Positions 10,872 to 22,844 of a stretch of 32,418 nucleotides of DNA are shown here, piece after piece. Where the stretch lies: assembly GCA_008704415.1 (NCBI GenBank), contig VXIS01000435.1, positions 1 to 32,418 of the forward strand, in the 5' to 3' direction. A program made the position numbers and the translations under genes. Below the pieces are notes generated by a model. It was not told where the DNA came from and searched no databases. It was given only the letters and a program-made list of their open reading frames with translations. The stretch is from Sphaerosporella brunnea. Its lineage: Eukaryota > Ascomycota > Pezizomycetes > Pezizales > Pyronemataceae. Numbering within the stretch: position 1 is the first letter of the stretch; each line of letters opens with the position of its first letter.

Positions 10872-10886
10872 GGTTTTAGTCTGCTT
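10872..10886. repeat. Target-site duplication, right copy
   Basis: Second copy of GGTTTTAGTCTGCTT, directly after the 5' truncation point of the LINE fragment. Sequence beyond 10886 should be the original 3' flank of the small RING-like gene. Confidence 0.88.
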
Positions 10887-13800
10887 AGATTGCGCTGGAG
10901 AATCTGCAATGCTTTCTCCCAGAAACTCATCTTTACTGCCTGGCAGACCCTGCTGCCCGCGGCGGCTGGGGGCCGGGCGAGCTTTTGAGATTCGGATCGT
11001 TGCTTTGTGTGTCGCTGAGTATATCCGGTGGCCGCTTTTCGACTTGGAGAACCTAGTCGCTCATACCCCCGCCGTTGGGACGCTCTGGAAAGCAAGAAGC
11101 TAGAGGCCAGCAGGTAAGACCTATCCGTGTGGCTCATGGACGATCACTCGTTGAACTGATTGCCATCAGAATCGATAGTCAAATGGGATTCGCTAGCAGC
11201 AGCCAGCGGAGCTGGCTGTGCAGACATTTACGCTGCATAGTGGTTGAACGTACGGCTGATGCTTCTTGCGCTCGGCACTTGACATTGTTCCATCCAGTCT
11301 CCTGTAAGTGAGAATATCATAGCCATGAGAGATATATACAAACTGTTTGAAGTAACTGCGGCAACTGCGCTTAACCGAACCAACCCTTTGCTTTTTGGAG
11401 CGTTTTCAGGCAACCTGTCATCACCAGCCAGTAAGGGAGGGAATCGGAATCGCCTTGAGCAGGACAGGGCGGGTGCGAGGATGGGACGCAAGCACGGAAC
11501 CGGGAACGGGGAATGGGGATGAAGGAAAAAAGGCTTGTTTTTCATGCGCTGTTCTGCGTTGCTTTGAGTTCGTCGGCCAGCTGCTCAGTACTCAGATGGA
11601 AGGTCCATCGTTGTGCATATGTGGGTGCACGTTTCTTGTGTATTGTAGAGTAGAGTATAGGCGAGCTGTGCTGAAGGCAGAGAGTAGTCGTTGCTTTTTT
11701 TCGGTGGCTTGGTGACCGTTTTGCTTTTTTTTGCCCCCCCCCTTACCAGTGGTGGTGGTTTAGGGCGGGCCGGCTGGACACCTTGCTCGCAGGACTCGCT
11801 GGTCATGAGAGAAGTGCGTTTTGATGCAGCCGTAGGTTTGAGAAACCTCTTCAGGGTGCACACACAGCTACGAATCGATTGGTGGCAAGCAGCTGAAGCG
11901 CAGAACCTCAGCTGGCGTTTTGACCAACCAACTCATGGTTGCGGACTTCAAAGACTGACTGGGGTGAGCTTGTTGAGGTATATCGTGCTGGGGCGAGTTA
12001 TATATACACACACGTTTGGGTTTCAGTCCTAGACATTGAGTGCGGACGGATGCATCGGCGGGAAGACATGTGGGAGACGACCGGGCTGGCTGATCATGAG
12101 GGCTATCTATCGTTCTGAAGCTTAGTAGTCTTCGAGTGCGAAACTGTGATGAACCTCCGAATTAGCGGTCCTGTCTGCTCCGGTCGAGAAAGTGCTGCGG
12201 AGGAGTACGCGTACGCGCACATCATTCGCAGTGCTTTCGAAGACCCAGCGGGCGCCGCCACAACCCGCTTGGCCATGTAGAGTACTCGTACAGGTGTTAC
12301 GTTACCATCACTGTTAATTGCTCAGCCAAATGTGCTCATCGCCACACACACATGCGAGCTGAAGTTATGTAGCGCAATAGACGTCTTTGACGCCGCATTT
12401 CCAGGTTGCTATGTACCCCACAACTCACTTGTCAATTCTTATCGTAGATCGCTTTTTGGAAACTGCATGACTAGTAGCAGAGAGTTAACCGTGATGGGGC
12501 AAAGTACTGCGCTGCATTAACGTTGAGCCGTTGGATCCCGCCCGTTGGTATCAGAGATGCTTTTTTTTTTTTTCCTGTTTTTCTCCTAGCTGGCTCCTGG
12601 TTCCTCATGCAGCGTTGCCCGGTTGCTTTTTTTTGTTGTTGTTGTTGCAACGTCGTGCACCACCCCCCGCATTGCTTTTTGGCAGGAATAGCAACCAGCT
12701 GTTGGTTTCGCATTTTGCTTTTTGGGGAGGTGGCGTATGTGAGAGTGTGCTTTCGGAAGGATCTCAGAGACAATTGGGGGAGGGGGGGGGGAGGTTCGCC
12801 CGTTGAAGCAAAACGCAAGCAAGACATGCAGAGATGGAGTTTCTGATTTGCCGGCGGGACGAAGATATCGCGGAGCTTGCCGGTTATCGCGGCGAGGGGA
12901 GAGGGGGGGGGGGGGAGAATGTCAATTTGCTGTGATACGCAAACAGAGAAGGAAGAGCCGTGAAGATTTTTTTTTCAGTGGCTTGCTGTGTGTGTAATGT
13001 ATGTGTGCGGGCGTCAAACTTCTTCTTCCTTCTCATGGCCGCCGCCGGTCTGCAGCAATCCAACCAGCCAGTTTGCAGGAATGCCGCCTCATGCTCAAAC
13101 CATTGTCGTTTTTTGGCCTGGTGGTGGATTGGGCTTGGGGGTTGATCGGTGGTTTCTCGGATGGAATGATAAAAAAAAAAAAAACAATGTAGCGAGCATC
13201 GCTGCGAGCTCCCTCAGCAGTAAGTACGATAGGTCGAAGAAAAAAAAAAAAAAAAAAAAAGAAAAGCCTGCCGGGCAGGTACAGGAGTGAAACCACAACG
13301 GGCTCGAATTATTCCGCTTCAAGCCATGAGATCTGGTGGAAACAGCTGGAAGCCTCGGTGTTTGAACCAATAGGGTAAAGCCTCAGTTCTCTCCGTTCCA
13401 CTCATGGCTGTTTCTATTCCCTTATGATTTGCCATACCTGAAACTGTAAATTTTTCCGGATTAGGACGATCGTGGGATTGATCCGAGATGAGACAACTTG
13501 CGTCATCAGGATCCTGGCGCCGATCTTCAGCCCTATCCGTAAAACACAAAATCGGCCCGGACCCGTCCCGTTGACATTGCGGCAGATATAAAGCACAGCA
13601 CATCAGTATATTTCGTCGCGACGCATCGTCGTACTGGTATAGAAACCGATTAAACCAACTGTCCACCTCAATGTTTTTTGATGCTGTGTGACACTTCCCT
13701 TCTGGGTGTATAACTGTGACGATGACGTTGCGAAACGCCTTTTCATCTGTTGGAACCCGTTGAAACCCCCGTTTTGAACCGCCTCCAACGGTCTAGAAGC

Positions 13801-16386
13801 GTCTCTGACCGGTTGAGCAACTCGAACCGCCACCACCACCGTTCCACAATGGAAGTCGTCGTCGTATAGAGGACGCCACAAAGGGGACTCCAACCAGTCA
13901 CAAAATCCCGAAGAGTCACTTCTCCATGCCATTACCCGTGAGGCCCCGCAGAAACAGTTGTTATCTGGCATCGCAAAACTTTTGCGGGAATTCTGCATGG
14001 AGAATCGGTTTTAGTTAGCCGTCGATGAGATATTCGCGGAAGGGAATCTCACAGGTCACGGGCCGGGGCGCGTGTGTGTGCGCGCGAGCCATTTCGGGGG
14101 ATTGGCCAGAGGCCATGCAGCAAAAGTCGGGACCCGTGAATCAGCCGCAAAAGAAGGAAGGCTAGCTGGACGCCTCAATTGATGTACGAAGAGCAGGCGG
14201 TAACCCTGTCCAAGCGATTGGCGGGGGGGTGTTGCCGTGCGCAATTAACGGGTGATCATCCCCCCCTCGGGCAACAACTAACTACTAACCCCCACGTGGA
14301 GTTTTTGGCGTAGGGTCTAGGGTTTCTCCACCAAACCCTCGTTGATCCCCCGCACTTGTTTCTCACCACCAACAACGGCGCAATTCCCAGCGGGCGAGCG
14401 TGGCCGGCGAAAAAGTCTATTGCGCATGTGCATCTTGCAATAAAAAGAGACGAGCGTTTTGAGTGCTTTTTGAGTGCTTTAACCAAAGGCAAAAAAAAAA
14501 AAAAAAAAAAAAAAAAGGAGACTTGTTCCGTTAACGTCGTCGGCTGGGCGTTGTCTGCAGCACGTGCACGGGGGTGGGATGTTAATATTGCGGGGTACAG
14601 CGGGTAAGGGAAAAATTGACTGTATGCGTACGAATGCTTTGGTGGGTTTGATTTTAGAAACGCTGCGTGGGGACTTCCTATGAAGCCCGCACCCCCGGGC
14701 CCCAACACAATTATGCAGGGCACGGGTTTGGGTTTCTGCTTCGTTGCGAACGGACTACCTATATGAGTACGTACAGTATAGCGGATGGGTCTTTGCTTTC
14801 GTCGATTCGATTACGAGCCAGCGAGTGCCGGGGGTATCGGTCGGGTTGCCAATGGAAGCCATGTCGCGCGCGGGCCAGCATAGGCACAAAGTGACTGTAT
14901 CCGTCGACCGGTGAGATTGGCTGGCTAGACGCGGCGGGATTGAAATCGTACGGACGTCTGTTGACGGGAACAACGTCTCCCACGGGTCGCAGTATGGCAA
15001 GTTCCGGAGGCAGCGTGCTCTTGTGGCTCCAGAGCAAAGCACGTCTGGACGGAATTGGACAAACGGAACGGGCACACGTCTGCCGACGAAGAGTGTGTGT
15101 ATAATGTGGTGCATTCTATTCCTGCAGGTGTTTCCCGCTTCGGGTTGCGAACCCCCCCCCCCCCCAATTTTTGTTTTCCGCACACCACACACGTCTCTGA
15201 CCCGGAGAAAATATACCTATTGTGTGCCCCCAATCGTACGACGGATGATTTGTTTTTAATTTGGCTGGACTGTCAGTCACCTCATCGGATTACTGCTCTC
15301 AGCGACTGGCTGCTAAACGCTCCATCCATCGGTACAGCGAACAAAACTCCGATAGATTGCTTGCCGCTTCGATATATTCGGTACAGGAATGTGCGTATGC
15401 ATGGTATGCATATTAATTTATTGACGCACCACTACCAGCAAACATCACCACCACCACCACGAATCCCACCGGCTGGAGCGTCTATAAACCTTTGTTTCAA
15501 TCTCTTTCTTGTTCCCCCACGTTATAAAACAAGCTATGGATATATATATTGAAATGGCGAAAGCCCCGCGCCAATGCAAGATTAGGTACCTTAAAAGCCC
15601 TCTGTAACCGCTTATCGATGGATACAGCTCCGAGCTCTTCGTTCCCAAGTTGTTTATTAATAGGGATCACCGATGCGCTGCTGATGGGGAGCTATAGAAG
15701 TATGCATAACCATCCATAGCTTCGACTGGTGGAAACCCAAACATTAACCCCCCATGCCTTACTTGCACTTTCCCGTTGTGTAGGCGCAGGGAAGGAAATG
15801 AATGAATTGGCCTGGGCCCCACGGGAATTTATGTGCGCAAAGCCAGAAACAATGTTTTGCAGGATAGGAGGATCATGATCACCTGTTTGGACCAGTCAAA
15901 CTGTTTTTTTTTTTTTTTTTTCCGAATTGGAGTTTGTTGGGTGATAGCGATGGAACTAGGTAGCTTGCTTGCTTGCTTTGCTTGCTTTGCCCTGTGATCG
16001 ACCGACCCTACCGAGGAGCAGAGATTATCGATAGGATGGCATCGGGATAGCTGAGAGGGCCGCGTAAGTATATCGCTCGATGGTTGTTTACCACAACATA
16101 TGTACAACGCATCCCATCTCGAGCAGTTAGTTACATCTCGCGATCATCCTGGAGCAAAACCGGGGCTCGCCACCACCACCACCACCACCAAGCTGTCACT
16201 CGCCGACTCTTGCTGGACCTTCCAGAAGCCTGATAAAACTACTGGGGCCAGCGTTTTTCCGTTTTTTTTTTTTGTTTTTTTGTTTTTTTCTCCCTCCCTT
16301 CTCGGGCCGCTGGATATGTAGACCGCATATTTATTTGCACGGCGACCGAGTATGAGTAGTTGTTCCCCGACGACCACGAACGTCTT

Positions 16387-16430
16387 GGGGGGGGGGGGGG
16401 TTGCGGCATGCTGCCCCCCCCCCCCCCCCC
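16387..16430. repeat. G14/C17 inverted homopolymer pair
   Basis: Fourteen G are followed by a 13-base spacer with a GCATGC core and then seventeen C. The two tracts can pair into a stem of about 14 GC pairs, and each alone can form G-quadruplex or i-motif structures. Confidence 0.75.
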
Positions 16431-17497
16431 ACCGGCTCCTTGAAGCAATATAGCTATGGAAGTGGGGCGGGTATGTAGGAGCAGCAGCAGCAGCAGGAGG
16501 AGGAGGAGGAGGAGGAGGAGGGTGGGAGACGTTTGCTGGCGCTCGGCGACGCGTCGGGGGCCGCGGGAGAGGCGGAAGGACGTAAGCTGAGCACAAGAGA
16601 ACAAGAATCAGAGATGCTCCAGCCAGGCGTACACTTCCACATGGCAGCAGGCGGCTTCGCATCTTTCGAGGCAGGTACACCAGCACACACCACCAGCAGG
16701 CAGGACGGGGCCAGAGGAGGGTGTGGTGGTGGTGGTGGTATCCTTGAGCTCGCTCCTTCCTGCGATATGCATGCATATGCCATGCACACAGCAGGCAAGA
16801 ACCCACACCCACACACACATACACACAGAGACTCCACTTCCGAATGCAACGGCGATCCCCTGTCACGAAGCGTAACGAGATCGAATGTGTGCTTGAATAG
16901 ATAGATAGATATTTGAGAAAACATCAGTTCGGATATAGCCCCCCCTTGCCTGTTCATGTTCATGTTCATGTTTGTTATTGTTGTCATTGCTATTGTTCGT
17001 TGTTGACACATCTCACTTTCCTCTTCTGTGCATTCCGACATAAACCCCCCCCCCCCCCCCATTTTATGATCCGCACATCGATCATCTTCAAATCACTTTT
17101 TTTTTTTTTTCTTTTTTTTCGGAGACACCCGCCGGGCAGCCGGACCGCCGGCGATAGATCGCGACGGCAGCTAATGGAGCCATTGATGATTGTGGCGACC
17201 GACCGACCATGTTTCGCCGCGCCGCGCCGCACCGGCCGGCCGGCCGGCCGGGGGGGGGGGTGGTTGTCACGGATAACCGTGGATTGGATGGGGACATATC
17301 ACAACCACGCACGGGCCGTCCGCCTCCCTCCCTTCCCTTGCCGGTCGTCACCCAAAAAAAAAAAAAAAAAAAAAAAAAAGTGTTGATTTGAAACCTCCAT
17401 GACATGATCTAGGTACCCTACATCCCATACCTCATACCTCACACATACCATACATACATACATACCCTCGACGCCACAACACACATATGTACGAGTC

Positions 17498-17531
<34 letters not shown>

Positions 17532-17846
17532 CGGCGGCGGCGGCGGGCATCTGTTTGTCTCGCGGAGCAGCGCCCCGAGATCTACCTACCTACCTCCTTT
17601 GCCATTGTCATTGTCTCAGACCCGACTCCGACTCAACCACGGAACGGAACGCAAAGATCAAAAAAAACCCCCAGCATCGGCGGAGCTAGGCTGGCCTGGG
17701 CTTAAAAAAAAGACTGACCTCCCGCCGAGCTCCAGCTCCAGCAGCGGCGCCCCAAAAAGCGGCCAAAGCTTCTTGATGCTGCTGATGATGATGTCGCTTT
17801 AGATACCTCACGGGTGGATACAGAGATGAGCTAAAACAGCACTTTT

Positions 17847-17877
<31 letters not shown>

Positions 17878-18020
17878 TACGTAGAACTAGGAACCCCCTC
17901 CGGTCCCTCCGGCGGGAGAAAACAGATCATAGAAGCTTTTTGTTTTTGTTTTTCCCTCTGTGAACAATGTATGGCATGGCGGAGATATACCAGTAAAGCA
18001 CATACCCATATCCATACCAT

Positions 18021-18021
<1 letters not shown>

Positions 18022-18054
<33 letters not shown>
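18022..18054 (+). repeat. Poly-A run of 33
   Basis: Longest homopolymer before the A-rich terminal tract. No element or TSD was found around it, so it is probably a simple mononucleotide microsatellite. Confidence 0.7.
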
Positions 18055-18057
<3 letters not shown>

Positions 18058-18877
18058 CGAAGCGAAACCCCCCCTATCCGATTCGCTCGCTACAAACCCT
18101 CCATCTCCTCACGATCCCCCCCCCCCCCCCCAACGCCACCACCACCACCAAAGAAAGTAAAAAGCCAGCTATGGACAACTAGTCTTCGATGGGGGAATCC
18201 CCGTCTCCCGCGCACGCACGCGCGTGCGCGCGCCCTAAATACCAAGTAAACTCTAGAAATCCAATCACAGCCCACGAACGACGACATCCTCCGGGCATTT
18301 TTGACAAATAGACGCTCGGACAGTTTAAACTACTAGTTATCATACATATCTCACTTCTTCAAAAGATACCCAAGCAAAGAAGCTCTAGCTCAACGATCGA
18401 GCAGCAAGTATCGGGAATTTCCCATATCACAAAAAGCTTGCACTTTCACATGCAGCTGCTTCAAAAAAAAAAAACCCCCCCACACGTGCACTTCTCATTA
18501 GTAACAGACTGTTTATTGGTCCACACTAAAAATCAATATGCGCCCCCTTCCAGACTCCCGTCACCCAAATATGAACAAGAACCATTTTGAAGAGCGCAGC
18601 ACATGAGAGATGAGAGATGCAAAACAAAACAATGAAAGCAAAAACCATGCAAACACAAAAAACAATCCCTATGATGTTCCAGAAACTCGATGTAAGAAAG
18701 TTCGATTTACACCCATCGATTATGCATTACTGCCACTAAACAAGGCACATCGCGCTTAACGTAGCGAAGAGAAAAAAAACAAAAAACAGGATAAGATATC
18801 GAGGAAACTGGAAGACGACGAAAGAAGTAAGGAAACCGATAATGCCCATAAAATAGAGATAAGAAAAAGGCTGTCGT

Positions 18878-19061
18878 TTATGGCCAATAGTTTGACGGGT
18901 GCAGAGGTTGTGGGAGCAGCGGCGGCGGGGTTTGTAGCTGAAAGTTTTGCGGGCTTCCGACCTGATGAGCGGCAGGCGCGCAAAGCTGCTGGCAGTGCAA
19001 TTGGGTGGGCGGCGAGCTACCAACCACAACTACCTGCTGTTGCTGCTGTTGCTGCCGTTGC

Positions 19062-19093
<32 letters not shown>

Positions 19094-19105
19094 TTGCTGC
19101 CGTTG

Positions 19106-19141
<36 letters not shown>

Positions 19142-20152
19142 AATTGGCCCGGTTTGCTGTGTGTGACTGTATCCGACCGGCGCCGGGGGTGATGGGGAAT
19201 TGCGAGAGCGTGTCGGTGTTCGCGGGGGAGTCAGGCGTGGTGGGCTCGTACGTCTGCCTTGAGGGCTTCTGCGAGCCCTGCAGCTCGGACACCCCCGGAC
19301 AAAGCGTGCAATCAGTTCCTTGGGCACCCTGCAAACTCAATTAGCTTTAACTTTTTGTGATATGAAAAGCTAAGCATACCAGGAGTAGTGTTTGCGAACT
19401 TGGAAGGAAGTCTTGTCCCGGCCACCGTGTTGGCATTGGATGTGAGCGTTGGTCAAGATCACAAACAAGTCCTCTCTAATGGCAACCGGCTTATTCTCGT
19501 GCAACACCTGAGATTGCCCGTTTTCAAAAACGTCCAGCGTGAACATCTTCTTGGCCCAGAACCGGAATTGGGCGGACTCGATGGTCGTGCACTTGGGGTC
19601 TTTGAGAACAGCGTGAATATTGTGGTACCGCGTCAAGCCGATCAATGCCTTGTCGCGCTTCTTCTCGGAAAGCGAGGCGATGTACTCGTTGAGCAGTGCG
19701 TTGAAATCCTCCTGGGTAGGTAGTTGGCTATCGTGGCTCAGGGCGTTCGGTACGTATGAAACGTCTTGGAATTGGTTCATGTAGAGGCCATACGGTAGTG
19801 GCGGCTGCCTGATGTCCTCCACGGGATGCTGTGGCGGCGGACATCTCGTGGCCCAGTCGACTGGTGGAGTGAGCATTGGTGGCTGCGGAGGATGCATGGT
19901 CACGGCGGCTTGCGGGTAGCTCTGGTGATAGTAGTCGGCGGGCTCGTTCTTGGCATATCGATTGTAGCTGGCCGGGTGTCCAGCATTCATCAGAGAGTGG
20001 GAATTGAGAGCAGAATGCCTCTGAGGGTACGGGTGAGGATGAATATCTAAAGCGGGCTGGGATCGACGTCTGGCGGTCCGTGCTACGACGATCGGGTCAT
20101 CAAAGGGCTCCCTCTCGTACACAATACGATGGTGGTCTCTGTTGGTGGACAT
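18878..20152 (-). CDS. Integrase-type H2C2 zinc-binding protein with polyglutamine tail, two exons
   Basis: Probable nuclear protein of a conserved fungal family; function unknown. Exons are 19380-20152 and 18878-19328, joined over a 51 bp intron (GTATGC...TTTGCAG) that completes Trp258. The product is about 407 residues. After a disordered Pro/His/Tyr-rich N-terminal half comes an alpha-helical region (about 155-225, QEDFNALLNEYIASLSEKKR). An HHCC zinc-binding module follows: H237-x4-H242 (AHIQCQHGGRDKTSF), then C271-x2-C274 (RFVRGCPSC). This is the arrangement of the retroviral/retrotransposon integrase N-terminal domain, but no integrase catalytic core follows. It reads as a domesticated zinc module. 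Polyglutamine (about 321-356) is broken by two Arg. I chose the ATG at 20152 (MSTNRDHHR). An ATG at 20299 would add 49 residues. The C-terminus after polyQ is poorly constrained, and a CAG|GTAGTT site there could be a further donor. Confidence 0.8.
19034..19141 (-). repeat. CAG/CAA repeat encoding polyglutamine
   Basis: Trinucleotide repeat within exon 2 of the H2C2 protein. On the coding strand it is CAG mixed with CAA, encoding runs of roughly 13, 14 and 7 Gln separated by single Arg. It is likely length-polymorphic between strains. Confidence 0.85.
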
Positions 20153-20950
20153 GATGTCGAGGTTTCGTAGGGTCTTCACGGTGGTGGGGGAGCGAATGTT
20201 GGAGGGTTGGTGTGGAGGAGCCCGGTGGGTTGTTTGGTAGCTCTGCTTGCAGGAGGATGAAAGCGAAACCAGAGCGAAGACGATGAGATTGAGCTGCAAT
20301 GGGGGGGATGTTGACGATGTAGCAAAGGAGGAGGCGGAAGGGAATGAGGGAGGGAGGAGCAGGAGGAGGAGGACGGGATCGGGGAGTGAGGATGAGAGTA
20401 AGGTTATTGAGAAACGAAGGGCAGACGTTCAAGCAACGACAGATTCTGATCTCTGCTCTCGGAACAGGAAGGACAGCCAGACTGGTCGAGAGCAGGAAGT
20501 AAGAACGGGAGTCTTATTGTTTTATACTGAGGGAGGCAGGCGGGTTGCATTGAAGGAGGGTTGGAGATAAAGAGTGAAAGGTCCGAGACATAGAAGGCCA
20601 TACCAAGATCCACGCAGGCCGAGGGCAGCTACTCTAACGGCGGTGCCGAGTGCAAGCGAGAAGCAATTATTTTCCGCAGCTGGCCATGGGGGGTAGCTTA
20701 GAGAGTGGAGAGTTGAATGAGTGAGTTAGGTATGGGATACCTAGGATAGGATAGAGATGTGGTGCAGCTGCGTTTGGCTGCCTCTTTCTGATGCGCTGGG
20801 TCAGAATTGGCTAGCGCGGATGTGCGTGTTTATCGGCGGAGCTGAGCATATGTACAGGTAGGGTAGAGTATAGTATGCGAGAGTATGTATGTATGTATGT
20901 ATGTGTGTGATGCTTGCTTGCTTGGGGTGGGCCAGGCAGAAAAAAGCAAT

Positions 20951-20990
20951 TGGGGGTTGGGGGGGGGGGGGGGTGTGGAGGGGGGGGGGA
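20951..20990 (+). repeat. G-rich block with quadruplex potential
   Basis: Successive G runs (GGGGG, then about 15 G, then about 9 G) are separated by short TT and TGTGGA spacers, about 800 bases upstream of the H2C2 gene start. Confidence 0.65.
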
Positions 20991-22810
20991 CGCACCTGTC
21001 ACCCACCCCAACGACGGGGCGAGTGGGTCACACAGCAGAAGCAGGGGAGGGGGGGTGCGTGCGGCGGCGGCGGCGGCGACGGCGGCGGCGAGCCCAGAGT
21101 GGTGTGCGGGTGGCTTGCACGGCGGGCGTGCTGGGGAGCGCATGGATGCAGCGGGGCATGGGACGGGCGAACACAGACGACCGCGCTTCCAGTGGCCCTG
21201 CCACCGGGCCAAACCAGAAGGTAGACGGAGCGAGGCAGGTAGGCGGAGAATTGCACATGGAGACCGGGCTCCCGAAAAGCACACAGCGACGAGAGCTGAG
21301 CGACGGCAGGGACGGACGAGCGTGGGGAAGTGTCGGTGCTCGGTAGCAGGCTTGCGAATCGCTGTGGGCACTGGGTATTCCCTTGAAGCAGCAGCAAAGC
21401 AACTTTGAGTTTACTTCTCACCCAAAAGCTACGCCGTGCACGATAAAAAAACGAACGAAAGCAAGAAAGCACGGACGCCAGAGACTGGCGACCCAAAGCC
21501 AGTGCCGCCGGATGGCCACTGCGCTCTCCCCACGGATCATTCGCTTACGGATGATGTGCGTTGAGCCAGTCGGTAGCTTGCGCGACGATGCTTCGGCACG
21601 GGATGGTTGACAGCTGTAAAGAGGCTATCGACCCCGCCAGCATGGGGCGAGCACCGGTCGCTGTGGACAGCCCAGCGGACTGCTCGGCGTCCCGCTCTTC
21701 GGGCGGCGCCGTGGAGCCGCTCTACGGCTGGGAACCCGTGCACGCTGGGCCAGGCTACCTCGGCAGCTACCGGGCACCTCTCTGCGTGGAGTGGACACAT
21801 CTTGCCTCCGCCTCCGCTGTGTCCCAGCGGAGAACGAGGGGGGAGTGCGAGAGAGGGAGAGAGGGAGAGAGGGAGAGAGAGACTGAGAGAGATGCGGCCT
21901 AAAAATAGCAAGGCCGTTAGTGAAACAGCGTCAAGGGTGTAAAAGCACCTAGCAGCCTCGCGCACTGATTGCCGGCGATCCCGGGCGCAGCAGATAGTCT
22001 CATTCGCACTCAACTTCACGGAAAGGTTGGTGGACTGCTGCTGCTGCTGCAGCTTAGCGAGAAGCAATGGGACGGAAACACAGCGAGCAGCAACCTCCGA
22101 TGCACGTTTGCGGTATGGGGGTGCACAGCGCGTGGGATACGCTCGGGAAAAACAAATGATCCCCCCCATCGATGAGAACTATACAAAGAAAAAAAACGAA
22201 CGAACGAACGAACGAACGAAAGCAATAAAGAACAAACACAAGAAGTAAGTACTTAGGTAAGTAAGTAGGCAGGAATCTTTCAATATAGCTACATGTGCAT
22301 GCATCCACTCGCTGGCCGCACGCTCGCTCGCTCCTTGATCCGGAGAGCGAGCGACCCTGGTGCGTGCAGTGCATTGCTCTATGCGCCATCCTCCACGATT
22401 GGGATGGTTATGCGTTGGGCCGTGCTTGGGCCGTATCCCACGCGGCGGCTGCTGCTGCGAACTAACTGAGAGCGAGTGCCATACGTGGTGGGATCTTTTA
22501 TTTGAACAAATCGATCTCTCCACTCCGTCAACTGCTGTGTGCGATGCAGTCCGCCGGCCTTCTTACGAGATAACTACACTTGGTCCGTCAAACAGAACCA
22601 GCTCGCTCGCTGCTGATGCTGCAGTCAGTATGCCTTGCCTTCCTTGCTGGTGGTTGTTGTTGGCAACCACCTAGGTAGGTAGAGTGCTTCTGTCGAGCAG
22701 ATGCACTCGCGGGCCGCAGAATCGCAACAGCCGCACCACTTGGTTGCGCGAGGTCGGTTCGGAAAATATGCAGCAGGCCGGGCAATTCTCCATGCCATGG
22801 TGGCCATATT

Positions 22811-22841
<31 letters not shown>

Positions 22842-22844
22842 CGC
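22811..22844. repeat. Alternating GT/GC dinucleotide run
   Basis: GT repeats passing into GC repeats form a continuous purine-pyrimidine alternation of about 34 bases, a classic Z-DNA-prone sequence. Confidence 0.75.

Larger units (their letters stand above)
10887..18877. other. 8 kb gene-free stretch rich in homopolymers and microsatellites
   Basis: No gene or RNA gene is supported. The stretch contains many long single-base runs: T13 at 12561, G13 at 12903, A14 at 13171, A21 at 13240, A26 at 14491, C14 at 15152, T18 at 15904, G14 at 16387, C17 at 16414, C16 at 17045, T14 at 17097, A26 at 17354, A33 at 18022 and C16 at 18116. It also holds short tandem repeats: CAC near 16170, AGC/AGG near 16481, AAC/GGC near 17497 and AGCC near 17850. 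A minus-strand pair of overlapping ORFs at 13319-13998 has a less repetitive sequence but no recognisable family, so it is left uncalled. Confidence 0.6.

Noticed and set aside
10745..11137. Minus-strand ORF of 130 codons as a single LINE protein
   Set aside because: The target-site duplication at 10872-10886 cuts through it. Only the part below 10872 belongs to the LINE and the upstream part is host flank read in frame by chance.
13319..13998. Pair of minus-strand ORFs in non-repetitive DNA
   Set aside because: The sequence is complex, but the two frames overlap, show no domain and lack a clear start or splice structure.
16144..17062. Minus-strand ORFs of 240 and 202 codons
   Set aside because: They are Pro/His/Ser/Cys low-complexity translations of triplet repeats and homopolymers with no protein family character.
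20811..22523. Several overlapping ORFs of 150-210 codons on both strands
   Set aside because: Composition follows G-rich and GGC/GAG repeats, frames overlap in both directions and none has a recognisable motif.
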